This document shows, piece after piece, positions 24,803-33,135 of a stretch of 64,000 nt of DNA (its first letter is position 1; each line of letters begins with the position of its first letter). The notes under the pieces were generated by a model. The model made no database searches, had not been told where the DNA came from, and saw only the letters and a list, made by a program, of their open reading frames with translations. The position numbers and the translations under genes are program-made. This DNA is from Lachnospiraceae bacterium (GTDB lineage Bacteria; Bacillota; Clostridia; Lachnospirales; Lachnospiraceae): NCBI GenBank assembly GCA_021771695.1, contig JAETON010000004.1, forward strand, positions 93,847-157,846, read 5' to 3'.

Positions 24803-25594
24803 CTATTTGTTTTGGAAAGGCACAACCTTTAATTTCTTAGATTTGTCTTTTTCAAGGAAATTGCCCATTCCTGCTTTCTGATCTTCTGTTTCAAAACAGC
24901 TTCCGAAAGCCTTTTCTTCGATAACGACTGCCTGATCCATGTCTACATCGAGACCTTCGTTGATTGCTTTTTTACATGCACGAACAGCAATTGGCGCATT
25001 CTTTGCAATTTTAGCTGCCATCTTCTTAGCTGCATCTAATAATTCAGCCTGTGGATATACAGCATTTACAAGACCAATTCTATATGCTTCGTCAGCTTTA
25101 ATATTGAAAGCTGTGTAGATCATTTCTTTTGCTTTACCTACACCGACAATACGAGCTAATCTCTGTGTACCGCCGAATCCTGGTGTAATTCCGAGTCCAA
25201 CTTCCGGCTGTCCGAAAATTGCATTGTCAGAGCAAAGTCTGATATCACAACTCATTGAGATCTCGCATCCTCCGCCTAAAGCAAATCCATTGATTGCTGC
25301 GATAACAGGAATAGGGAATGTTTCAATTTTACGGAATACGTCATTACCAACTTTTCCAAATGCTTCCCCTTCTTCTTTTGTCAGAGTGCTCATTTCTCCA
25401 ATATCAGCACCTGCTACAAAAGATTTATCTCCAGCACCTGTCAATACAACAGCCCTTGTTGTTTCTAAATCGATAGCATCAAATGCTGCTTCGATTTCTT
25501 TTAATACTGTACTATTTAAAGCGTTTAATGCTTTTGGACGATTGATTGTAACAACACCTACAAATCCGTCCTGTTCATATGTAACGAATTCCAT
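24803..25594 (-). CDS. crt: 3-hydroxybutyryl-CoA dehydratase (crotonase)
   Basis: 263 residues. Crotonase signature: INGFALGGGCEISMSCDIRLCSDNAIFGQPEVGLGI (oxyanion-hole glycines and two catalytic glutamates), then TPGFGGTQRLARIVG. It dehydrates 3-hydroxybutyryl-CoA to crotonyl-CoA. Lies between thl (23 bp upstream) and hbd. Confidence 0.95.
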   Translation of the reverse strand: MEFVTYEQDGFVGVVTINRPKALNALNSTVLKEIEAAFDAIDLETTRAVVLTGAGDKSFVAGADIGEMSTLTKEEGEAFGKVGNDVFRKIETFPIPVIAAINGFALGGGCEISMSCDIRLCSDNAIFGQPEVGLGITPGFGGTQRLARIVGVGKAKEMIYTAFNIKADEAYRIGLVNAVYPQAELLDAAKKMAAKIAKNAPIAVRACKKAINEGLDVDMDQAVVIEEKAFGSCFETEDQKAGMGNFLEKDKSKKLKVVPFQNK

Positions 25595-25617
25595 CTTAGA
25601 ATTCTCCTTTCCTGAAA

Positions 25618-26802
25618 TTAATCTCTTTCAACGATTGTTGTACAACCCATTCCACCACCGATGCAAAGAGTAGCCAAACCTTTCTTAGCGTCTCTCTTCT
25701 GCATTGCATGAAGCAGTGTAACAAGGATACGGCATCCAGATGCTCCAACAGGATGTCCAAGTGCGATTGCACCACCGTTTACATTTACTTTGTCCATATC
25801 GAATTTCAGGTCTCTTGCAACTGCTACTGACTGAGCTGCGAATGCTTCGTTAGCTTCGATTAAGTCCATATCATCAATTGTTAAATCAGCTTTTGCTAAT
25901 GCTTTCTTTGTAGATGCAACTGGTCCAACACCCATGATAGAAGGATCAACTCCTCCAAGTGCTCCTGTTACATAAGTAGCCATAGGAGTAACTCCTAATT
26001 CTTTTGCTTTTTCTTCGCTCATAACTACAACAGCTGCTGCACCATCATTGATACCAGAAGCATTTCCTGCTGTAACAACTCCATCAGCTTTTCCAGAACA
26101 GCATCTTAATCCAGACAGAGATTCCGGTGTTGTTCCCGGTCTTGGTCCTTCATCTGTATCAACAATGATTGTTTTCTTTCTTGATTTTACTTCTACAGGA
26201 ACGATTTCATCTTTAAATGCACCGCTTTCCTGTGCTGCTACTGCTTTCTGCTGAGAAGAAGCTGCAAAAGCATCTAATTCTTCACGAGTTAATCCCCACT
26301 GATCAGCAACGTTTTCTGCTGTAATCATCATATGATAATTATTGAATGCATCTGTTAATGCATCATTAACCATTGTGTCAACTAATGTTCCATTGTTCAT
26401 ACGATATCCAAAACGTCCATTCATCATTGCATATGGAGCCATTGACATATTTTCCATTCCACCTGCAACAACAATGTCAGCATCTCCTGCCTGAATCATC
26501 TGAGCTGCCATGTTTACACAGTTCAATCCTGAACCACAAACAACGTTAACTGTAACTGCAGGTACTTCAATTGGAAGTCCTGCTTTAATTGAAGCCTGAC
26601 GTGCAACATTCTGTCCTAAACCAGCCTGAATTACACATCCCATATATACCTGATCAACCTGATCAGCTGGAACTCCTGCTCTTTCAAGTGCTTCTTTAAT
26701 TACAATAGATCCCAGTACAGGTGCTGGAGTTGTACTTAATCCTCCACCCATTTTTCCAATAGCTGTACGACATGCACCTGCAATAACTACTTTCTTTGCC
26801 AT
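25618..26802 (-). CDS. thl: Acetyl-CoA acetyltransferase (thiolase)
   Basis: 394 residues. Condenses two acetyl-CoA to acetoacetyl-CoA, the first committed step to butyrate. Active-site Cys89 lies in [14 protein letters not shown], the catalytic His in [13 protein letters not shown] and the second Cys in [10 protein letters not shown]. The start at 26802 is preferred over an in-frame codon at 26838 because GGAGGAGAATT precedes it. First gene of the thl-crt-hbd-bcd-etfB-etfA operon. Its promoter carries a Rex-like site. Confidence 0.96.
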   Translation of the reverse strand: MAKKVVIAGACRTAIGKMGGGLSTTPAPVLGSIVIKEALERAGVPADQVDQVYMGCVIQAGLGQNVARQASIKAGLPIEVPAVTVNVVCGSGLNCVNMAAQMIQAGDADIVVAGGMENMSMAPYAMMNGRFGYRMNNGTLVDTMVNDALTDAFNNYHMMITAENVADQWGLTREELDAFAASSQQKAVAAQESGAFKDEIVPVEVKSRKKTIIVDTDEGPRPGTTPESLSGLRCCSGKADGVVTAGNASGINDGAAAVVVMSEEKAKELGVTPMATYVTGALGGVDPSIMGVGPVASTKKALAKADLTIDDMDLIEANEAFAAQSVAVARDLKFDMDKVNVNGGAIALGHPVGASGCRILVTLLHAMQKRDAKKGLATLCIGGGMGCTTIVERD

Positions 26803-26856
26803 ATCAATTCTCCTCCATAAACTTGATTTTTGTGCCAAGTGGTGTATTCCACCGAT

Positions 26857-26874
26857 ATGTTAATAGTATCACAA
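26857..26874 (-). promoter_or_regulatory. Candidate Rex operator in the thl promoter
   Basis: Read on the minus strand, TTGTGATACTATTAACAT matches 11 of the 14 fixed positions of the clostridial Rex site (TTGTTAA-N4-TTAACAA). It covers the -10 hexamer. No rex gene is in the window; the assignment is inference. Confidence 0.5.
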
Positions 26875-26891
26875 TCATTCTTTCTTTTCAA
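26863..26891 (-). promoter_or_regulatory. Promoter of the butyryl-CoA operon
   Basis: TTGAAA (26886-26891) and TACTAT (26863-26868) on the minus strand, 17-bp spacer, about 60 bp before the thl start codon. The rest of the gap to 27110 is AT-rich with one weak hairpin (26938-26962) and no gene that I can support. Confidence 0.65.
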
Positions 26892-27110
26892 TTAATAATT
26901 TCTCAAAAGAGTTCCCAATAAATAGTGACATCTGCTAAAACCACGTATTTATGCGGTTTTTTACTGTATACACTCCATATTTGAGATTGTATTTTTTTTA
27001 ACACAATTCTTATCTATCCATAAAATCATTCCAAATTATTCACAAGTTTTATCTATCATTCCTATAATCCCGTCAGGCTTTTCGTGAAAAAAATAACAAA
27101 AAAGCCTCAA

Positions 27111-27135
27111 AAAAAGAGCAGAAACTGCTCTTTTT
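27111..27135 (-). terminator. Terminator of ilvBN
   Basis: Perfect AAAAAGAGCAG / CTGCTCTTTTT stem with a 3-base loop. A second possible hairpin, AGGCTTTT / AAAAGCCT, lies just beyond at 27075-27107. Confidence 0.85.
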
Positions 27136-27156
27136 CTTCTATATTAATGCCGTTCA

Positions 27157-27654
27157 TTAACGGTCCTGCATACTGATACACTCAATTGCAACCGGACCTC
27201 CCCGGACAACTTCAATATTAGTATAACGTTCTTTAAACACTTTCAATATGGAATCGTTTTTCGTTTCTGTACGAATTGCTTCTATTAATAAACTGTCCTT
27301 TCCCATGTCCTTAATCAAAAAGCGGAACACTTCTGCCATTTGGAAAATTTCTGCACGTTGTTTTGCATTAATGCTTTTAACTTTGATGTACATAATTTCC
27401 TTTGTCCGAATAGATACATCTGTATAATCAATAACTTTGATAACTTCAACACTTCGGTTCAACTGCTTTTTAATCTGTTCAAATGTCTTATCGTCCGCAT
27501 CAATACAGATTGTCATACGAGACATGGTAGGATCTTCTGTTTCTCCGACTGTTAAACTATGTATATTATATGCTTTTCCTGAAAACAATCCGGAAATTCT
27601 TGCAAGAACACCAACTCTATTTTCTACAAACAAAGATAACCATCTTCTCTTCAT
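27157..27654 (-). CDS. ilvN: Acetolactate synthase, small (regulatory) subunit
   Basis: 165 residues. N-terminal ACT domain: WLSLFVENRVGVLARISGLFSGKAYNI, with TVGETEDPTMSRMTI; the C-terminal half (IEAIRTETKNDSILKVF, VVRGGPVAIE) matches the IlvH second domain. It binds valine and controls the large subunit. Starts 2 bases after the ilvB stop, with its ribosome site inside ilvB. Confidence 0.94.
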   Translation of the reverse strand: MKRRWLSLFVENRVGVLARISGLFSGKAYNIHSLTVGETEDPTMSRMTICIDADDKTFEQIKKQLNRSVEVIKVIDYTDVSIRTKEIMYIKVKSINAKQRAEIFQMAEVFRFLIKDMGKDSLLIEAIRTETKNDSILKVFKERYTNIEVVRGGPVAIECISMQDR

Positions 27655-27656
27655 AC

Positions 27657-29402
27657 TTATTCCCCCTCTCTTTCTGTAATCAAATCCGTAATAGAGCCGC
27701 CCGGTTTTACCATTGGCATAACCAGCTCTTCATCTTCTATAATAAATTCAATCAATGTGGGACCATCTTTTTTCGCTTTTGCTTTTTCAAATGCTGGAAT
27801 AATCTCCTCTTTCTTAAAGACACGGATTCCCTGTGCTCCATAACTTTCTGCCAGTTTCACAAAATCCGGTGTATATGGAGGACATTTTTCATTTCGATTT
27901 CCACAAAAATGCTCACAGCTCTTTCTTCTTCTCAAGCATGTCCCAGCATATTTTTTCCCATAAAATAAATCCTGCCACTGACGTACCATTCCAAGGTAAC
28001 CATTATTGAAAATACAAATTGTAATTGGAAGTTCCTGAATTACTGCCGTTGCCATTTCCTGTGAATTCATCTGGAATCCTCCGTCACCGCAAATCGTAAT
28101 AACTTCTCTTCCCGGATTTCCAATAGCTGCCCCTATGGCTGCCGGAAGTCCATATCCCATGGTTCCCAATCCACCGGAAGTCAGCATCTGGCGTTTCCCA
28201 TACAGTTCCAAAAATTGTGTTGTCCACATCTGATTTTGTCCTACATCAGTGGTAACAATCGGCTCATTATAGCAGGTATTAATTGCATCTATAATCTGTT
28301 TCGGCACCAATTTTTCTTTTTCTTCCATTTCGATTGGCCGTTTTTTCTGCCAGCTTTCCATTGTCTCCAGCCAGCGCTCTGTATTACATTTTTCTTCATT
28401 TTCTGCAATATGAAGCATCAATGTAATCGCTTCTTTTGCGTCACCTACAATTGGAACATCTACGGTAACATTTTTGGAAATTGCCGCAGTATCAATATCA
28501 ATATGGATAATTTTCGCCTTGGATGCAAAAGTACCAAGTTTTCCTGTAATTCTATCATTAAATCTTGTTCCAATGGAAATCAGAAGGTCACAGGAATTTA
28601 CCGCCTCATTTGCTGCATAATTTCCATGCATTCCAATGTTTCCAAAATATAATGGATGGTTGGTTGGTACGCTTCCCCTTCCCATAATCGTTGTAACTAC
28701 CGGAATCTTTAATAATTCCATAAGTTTTGTCATTTCATCAAACGCACCAGAAATTTTTGTACCGCCGCCAATCAAAAACAGAGGTCTCTTTGCCTTATAA
28801 ATCATCTCCATGGCTCTTAAAATCTGTCCATGATGTGCTTTGGTATTCGGCTTATATCCGCGGATACTTACACTGTCCGGATATTCATCACTTCCCAGCT
28901 CAGCCATAACATCCTTTGGCAAATCCAAAAGAACCGGCCCCGGTTTCCCAGACCGTGCAATGTAAAACGCTTCCTTAATTAAACGATTTAAATCTTCTCT
29001 TTTACGGACAACAATTACAAATTTTGCAATATTTCTTGTAACTCCGACAATATCTACTTCTTGAAATGTATCATTCCCAATCAGACTGGTAGCAACCTGT
29101 CCGGTAAAACAAACCAACGGAACACTATCATAATTGGCTGTTGCAATTCCGGTTACCAGATTCGTAGCTCCCGGCCCGCTGGTTGCCAGACAAACTCCAA
29201 CTTTGCCTGTGGACCGTGCATATCCATCTGCCGCATGAATCAATCCCTGTTCATGTCTTGGAAGCACCAATTCTATTTGATCCTGTTTATATATCTCATC
29301 AAAAATATCAATGACGCAGGCTCCAGGATAACCAAAAACCTTCTCGACACCTTCTTCCCGCAGTGCTTTTACTAAAAACTCATTTCCTGTGATTTTACCC
29401 AT
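27657..29402 (-). CDS. ilvB: Acetolactate synthase, large subunit, with a Cys-rich insertion
   Basis: 581 residues. ThDP enzyme of branched-chain amino acid synthesis. N-terminal FGYPGACVIDIFDEIY with the catalytic Glu in LPRHEQGLIHAADGYAR; the ThDP motif ICGDGGFQMNSQEMAT is near residue 445. Between LFYGKKYAGT and YTPDFVKLAESYG there is an insertion with four cysteines spaced C-x6-C-x3-C-x6-C, absent from E. coli-type enzymes and suggestive of a metal site. The start at 29402 is chosen over 29438 because GGAGG, located in the end of scpB, precedes it. It follows the scpB stop by one base. Confidence 0.94.
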   Translation of the reverse strand: MGKITGNEFLVKALREEGVEKVFGYPGACVIDIFDEIYKQDQIELVLPRHEQGLIHAADGYARSTGKVGVCLATSGPGATNLVTGIATANYDSVPLVCFTGQVATSLIGNDTFQEVDIVGVTRNIAKFVIVVRKREDLNRLIKEAFYIARSGKPGPVLLDLPKDVMAELGSDEYPDSVSIRGYKPNTKAHHGQILRAMEMIYKAKRPLFLIGGGTKISGAFDEMTKLMELLKIPVVTTIMGRGSVPTNHPLYFGNIGMHGNYAANEAVNSCDLLISIGTRFNDRITGKLGTFASKAKIIHIDIDTAAISKNVTVDVPIVGDAKEAITLMLHIAENEEKCNTERWLETMESWQKKRPIEMEEKEKLVPKQIIDAINTCYNEPIVTTDVGQNQMWTTQFLELYGKRQMLTSGGLGTMGYGLPAAIGAAIGNPGREVITICGDGGFQMNSQEMATAVIQELPITICIFNNGYLGMVRQWQDLFYGKKYAGTCLRRRKSCEHFCGNRNEKCPPYTPDFVKLAESYGAQGIRVFKKEEIIPAFEKAKAKKDGPTLIEFIIEDEELVMPMVKPGGSITDLITEREGE

Positions 29403-29403
29403 A

Positions 29404-29994
29404 CTATTTTTCCTCCATCTTCTCAGTTTCTGCATCATCTAAAGCAAATTTCACTTCTTCCTGTGCTTCCATTTTAAAATCTTCCACTTTATCCTCCTGA
29501 ACAACCGGAAGGTCTTTGATGGAAGCCACTCCGAAGCAGCGTAAAAATTCTTCTGTCGTTTTAAATAAAATGGGACGTCCTACAGCATCCATACGTCCTG
29601 CCTCGCAAATAAGATTATATTCCAGCAGCTTATTCACCGGATGATCACACTTCACCCCGCGGATAGCCTCAATCTCTTGCTTTGTCACCGGCTGCTTATA
29701 CGCAATAATAGATAATGTTTCCATCATAACATCCGTTAATTTCGGCTTCTTTGGGTGCTTTACTATTTTAATCAGCTGCTCGTAATATTCCGGTTTGGTG
29801 CACATCTGATATGCTCCATCCAGTTCCAGCAGCTGTATCCCTCTTTCTTTTCTCTTATATTCTCTTTTTAACTGATCGATCAAGTATGCAAGAACATCCT
29901 CGTCCACATCAAGGGCTGTCATCAACTGTTTCTTTGACACGCTTCCTCCCATGGAAAACAAGATGCCTTCAATCATTGCCTGTTTCTGTTTCAT
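29404..29994 (-). CDS. scpB: Chromosome segregation and condensation protein B
   Basis: 196 residues. Winged-helix pair typical of ScpB: IEGILFSMGGSVSKKQLMTAL, then LSIIAYKQPVTKQEIEAIRGV, CDHPVNKLLEYNLI and GRPILFKTTEEFLRCFG. It dimerises and bridges ScpA in the SMC condensin that organises the nucleoid. Overlaps scpA by 4 bases and runs directly into ilvB. Confidence 0.95.
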   Translation of the reverse strand: MKQKQAMIEGILFSMGGSVSKKQLMTALDVDEDVLAYLIDQLKREYKRKERGIQLLELDGAYQMCTKPEYYEQLIKIVKHPKKPKLTDVMMETLSIIAYKQPVTKQEIEAIRGVKCDHPVNKLLEYNLICEAGRMDAVGRPILFKTTEEFLRCFGVASIKDLPVVQEDKVEDFKMEAQEEVKFALDDAETEKMEEK

Positions 29995-30740
29995 ACCATC
30001 TGCTCCAATGTCTCTATTAAAATATCTCCGCCGATTTCATTTTGTCCAGCATGGATTCTTCCCATTTTCATAAGCTCCAGCACAGATAAAAAAGTAACTA
30101 CAACTGCTTCTTTTGAGTTCTGTCCTTCCAGTAAATGAAAAAAGCTTACCTTTCTATGCTTTTGGATATATTCACCGACTTCTATCATCTTATCTTCCAG
30201 TTTGATTTCTTCTTGTTTGATTTCACCAAAATTGCTGCGAATTGGATCTATCTTATTCTCTTTTTTCCTCATGACAAATTGGAAAACCTCACGAAGCTTC
30301 TCCAACGTGACATCTTCCAGCACCTGTGCCAGATCAATCTCTTCTCGATAGGCAAGCACCTCTTCCGGAATCTGCTGCTGCTTAAAAATACTTTTTCCTG
30401 CTTCTTCCTTCTGCTTCTTCAATTCATTGGATGCATATTTATAAATTTTATACTCAATCAAACGCCGTACCAATTCCTCACGAGGATCTCCTTCTTCTCC
30501 CTCTTCTTCCGGTGCCGGAAGCAGCATCTTCGCTTTAATTTCTAATAATTCTGCCGCCATCACCAAAAATTCACTCATGACATCCAAGTCTTCCTTTTCC
30601 ATAGCACGGATGTATTCAAGATACTGCTTAGTAATCTCCGAAATAGGTATATCATAAATATCAACTTTATTTTTCTCAATTAAATGAAGCAGTAAATCCA
30701 GCGGCCCTTCAAATATATTCAGTTTTACATCAATTGCCAT
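29991..30740 (-). CDS. scpA: Chromosome segregation and condensation protein A
   Basis: About 249 residues. The kleisin of bacterial SMC: VKLNIFEGPLDLLLHLIEKNKVDIYDIPI and ISEITKQYLEYI at the N-terminus, VMAAELLEIKAKMLLP, and a C-terminal winged helix (FLSVLELMKMGRIHAGQ). ATG 30740 has AGAGGA at 6 bases, better than 30746. Its first codons overlap the end of the phosphoesterase gene. Confidence 0.95.
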   Translation of the reverse strand: MAIDVKLNIFEGPLDLLLHLIEKNKVDIYDIPISEITKQYLEYIRAMEKEDLDVMSEFLVMAAELLEIKAKMLLPAPEEEGEEGDPREELVRRLIEYKIYKYASNELKKQKEEAGKSIFKQQQIPEEVLAYREEIDLAQVLEDVTLEKLREVFQFVMRKKENKIDPIRSNFGEIKQEEIKLEDKMIEVGEYIQKHRKVSFFHLLEGQNSKEAVVVTFLSVLELMKMGRIHAGQNEIGGDILIETLEQMV

Positions 30741-31629
30741 GTTCATTCCTCTGTTTCTTTAATGTAATACAGGATATTTCCGGCTGATTAAACAGTCTTA
30801 ATTTAATCGAATGGTTTCCCAATCCCCGGCTTAATACCATCGTGCTGTCTCCTATATGAAACTCTCCGGAATCATATTTCGGAAACAGTTGAAACTGAGG
30901 AGAAATGACTCCGCCAAGCTTCGGAATCCGAATCATTCCACCGTGAAAATGTCCGGCAAGAACCAAATCACTGCCCCATTGTGCATATGTTTTAAAATAA
31001 TTGGGATTATGCGCCAGCAAAATGTTAAAGCTTCTTTCCGGCTTCTCTCCGACATCTTCCAGCATATCCTCATATGTCATCTCTGGAATCTGAAAACGGT
31101 CATAAAACTTCTTCTCTAAATCAAATGCCGTTAAAGAAATCTCTTCACCTTCTGCTTCCATAACAATAGTTTCATTTGACATATGGTGAACACCAAACTC
31201 TTTCAACTGATGTATATACTCTTTATAACGAAGTCCAAATATCTCTTCATTCCGCATCAAACGCAGTTCATGGTTTCCGTCTGCATAATAAACCATATAT
31301 TCTTCTGCCAGATCCTTCATTAGCTTCAACGGAACATCTACAGGTACATCTTCCCGGCTGGTTACCATATCTCCTCCAGCCAGCACTACATCCGGTCTGC
31401 ACTGGTGAATCTTCTCCAGCAGCTGTTGATTCCCTGCTCCAAATTCATTGCAGTGAAGATCTGTTAAAAAAACAATCCGAAAATCATCAAAAGCATCTGG
31501 AATCTTTTTGGAAGTAATCTTATAATGTTCAACTACAAGCCTTTTATTTTCATAGCTGCTGACAACTACCACTACACAAATTGCCGCTAAAATGATAATA
31601 ATAATCCATACAATCCATAAAGGAATCAT
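30730..31629 (-). CDS. Membrane-anchored metallophosphoesterase (YkuE/YaeI type)
   Basis: About 299 residues. One N-terminal membrane helix (residues 3-22, IPLWIVWIIIIILAAICVVV), then the calcineurin-like metal motifs in order: FLTDLHC, LAGGDMV, GNHE and LAGHFHGG. This group includes UDP-diacylglucosamine and lipid phosphoesterases; substrate here unknown. Start at 31629 chosen because AAAGGAG precedes it by 5 bases. Coupled to scpA by overlap. Confidence 0.85.
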   Translation of the reverse strand: MIPLWIVWIIIIILAAICVVVVVSSYENKRLVVEHYKITSKKIPDAFDDFRIVFLTDLHCNEFGAGNQQLLEKIHQCRPDVVLAGGDMVTSREDVPVDVPLKLMKDLAEEYMVYYADGNHELRLMRNEEIFGLRYKEYIHQLKEFGVHHMSNETIVMEAEGEEISLTAFDLEKKFYDRFQIPEMTYEDMLEDVGEKPERSFNILLAHNPNYFKTYAQWGSDLVLAGHFHGGMIRIPKLGGVISPQFQLFPKYDSGEFHIGDSTMVLSRGLGNHSIKLRLFNQPEISCITLKKQRNEHGN

Positions 31630-31683
31630 AAATACTCCTTTTTCTTTTTTCATGTTACGTGTGTCTTTTTCCTATTTTACTAA

Positions 31684-31736
31684 ATATAAGAAAAAAATAC
31701 AACCCATAGGCCTTGATGGGAATCATTTTCTTATAT
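31684..31736 (-). terminator. Terminator of the SPL-family gene
   Basis: Outer stem ATATAAGAAAA / TTTTCTTATAT encloses CCCAT / ATGGG. It lies just past the stop at 31745. Confidence 0.65.
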
Positions 31737-31744
31737 CTTGTATA

Positions 31745-32638
31745 TTATAAATCAAAAAGAGACATTTGTTCCATCTGATACGGACGTTTATATGCAGTCA
31801 TAATATGACGCATCTGATATAAAATTCCTGCATCATTACAGGCATTTGCAAAAATTTCCCATAATTTTTTCGCATTTGGACTTACACACTGGTATCGATT
31901 TCCATATCTCTTTTGGTATTTTTCATCCAAATGCTCTTTTGGATACAATTTCCTTAATTTTTCATAATACCACTCCCGCTGATTCTGACGAAGGGTCATG
32001 CCGAAAGCAGGATAAATAAAATCTGCTCCGCACTCCTTGGCCTCCTTTACAATTCCTAATATATTTTCCTTTGAATCACAAAGCCATGGCAGCACCGGCA
32101 TTAATAAAATTCCTGTAAAGATTCCAGCTTCTTTTAGTTTTGCAATTGCCTCAAACCTTTTGGAAGAAACACTGACTCTTGGTTCAATCTTTTTACATAA
32201 ATCATCATCACAGGTTGTAATGGTAATTTTACATAACACAGGAGAATGTTCTTGGATTTCTTCCAAAATATCAAGATCGCGGATAATTAAATCACTTTTT
32301 GTGGTTATGGCACTTCCAAATCCAAAAGCACTGATTAATTCCAAAGCATGTCTGGTTAATAAAAGCTCTTTTTCAAAAGGATTATAGGGATCACTCATAG
32401 CACCTGTTGCGACAATTCCCCGCTTTACCTTTCTTCTTAAATCGTCCCGTATGATCTCCAGTGCATTTTCTTTTGCCCGCACCTGATCAAATTGTTCAAT
32501 ATGATAGCAGTCACTTCTGCTGTCGCAATAAATACAGCCATGGCAGCATCCTTTGTAAATATTCATATTATAGTCTTCTCCAAACCACGCATCCCCCGGT
32601 CCTTTGGTAACAATATGTTTTGCTTTGATATATTCCAT
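31745..32638 (-). CDS. SPL family radical SAM protein with C-terminal clamp-like motif
   Basis: 297 residues. The radical SAM motif CCHGCIYC places cluster ligands at Cys31, Cys35 and Cys38; NIYKGCCHGCIYCD and GAMSDPYNPFEKE are typical of spore-photoproduct-lyase-like proteins. True SplB repairs UV lesions in spore DNA, but this wider group is common in non-spore contexts and its reaction is unknown. The protein ends in QMSLFDL, close to the QLSLF peptide that binds the DNA polymerase sliding clamp, which suggests action on DNA. GAGGAGGAAAG precedes the ATG. Confidence 0.8.
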   Translation of the reverse strand: MEYIKAKHIVTKGPGDAWFGEDYNMNIYKGCCHGCIYCDSRSDCYHIEQFDQVRAKENALEIIRDDLRRKVKRGIVATGAMSDPYNPFEKELLLTRHALELISAFGFGSAITTKSDLIIRDLDILEEIQEHSPVLCKITITTCDDDLCKKIEPRVSVSSKRFEAIAKLKEAGIFTGILLMPVLPWLCDSKENILGIVKEAKECGADFIYPAFGMTLRQNQREWYYEKLRKLYPKEHLDEKYQKRYGNRYQCVSPNAKKLWEIFANACNDAGILYQMRHIMTAYKRPYQMEQMSLFDL

Positions 32639-32676
32639 CCGCTTTCCTCCTCGTTACCTTTATTATAACAGAAAAA

Positions 32677-32703
32677 CAGAAGATGAAATTCTATCATCTC
32701 CTG
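32677..32703 (-). terminator. Terminator of the sorbitol operon
   Basis: CAGAAGATGA / TCATCTCCTG stem (one mismatch) with TTTTTCTG following on the minus strand, just past the IIA gene. Confidence 0.7.
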
Positions 32704-32744
32704 CTTTTCTAAACTTTTCATAATTTCTCCAAAAGGAAAATAGT

Positions 32745-33101
32745 TTACTCTACGATTGCAATTGTACTTCCAATATCAAGTGCTGGCAGTTCTGCTTTTT
32801 CCACACAAATAGTTCCCGGAAGACATTCTGCCTCTTTCCCATTGAAGCTGTATGTAACATGTCCAAGATTTTTAAGATTTTCATTTGCCACATTTCCAAC
32901 TTTTACGATAGCAAATTCTTTTCCATCAATCACCAGTTTGCATCCTGGTTTTACTTCTCCATTGACTGGATTTACATCTATGGAATAACAAAAATCTTTT
33001 AACGTATCTGGTGCATTGTCACCAAATGTAACAAAGATTCCCTCTTCCTTAAATGCCTCCACCATTTCACCTTTTCCTTTAATTGTTACCTGATACATCA
33101 T
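32745..33101 (-). CDS. gutB: PTS glucitol/sorbitol-specific IIA component, lacking the usual phospho-histidine
   Basis: 118 residues, same length and layout as SrlB/GutB: YQVTIKGKG start, VTFGDNAPDTLKDFCY, VKVGNVANENLKNLGHVTYSF, CLPGTICVE. In E. coli SrlB the annotated phosphorylated residue is His43 in a CFIHCHG segment. The ungapped equivalent here reads CYSIDVN, with Ile at that place. The only histidine in the protein is in LGHV. Either that histidine carries the phosphate in this branch or the protein cannot accept phosphate. Last gene of the operon. Two adjacent ATG codons follow AAAGGAAAG. Confidence 0.88.
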   Translation of the reverse strand: MMYQVTIKGKGEMVEAFKEEGIFVTFGDNAPDTLKDFCYSIDVNPVNGEVKPGCKLVIDGKEFAIVKVGNVANENLKNLGHVTYSFNGKEAECLPGTICVEKAELPALDIGSTIAIVE

Positions 33102-33135
33102 ACTACTTTCCTTTCTTTCAAAATTGTTTTATTTT

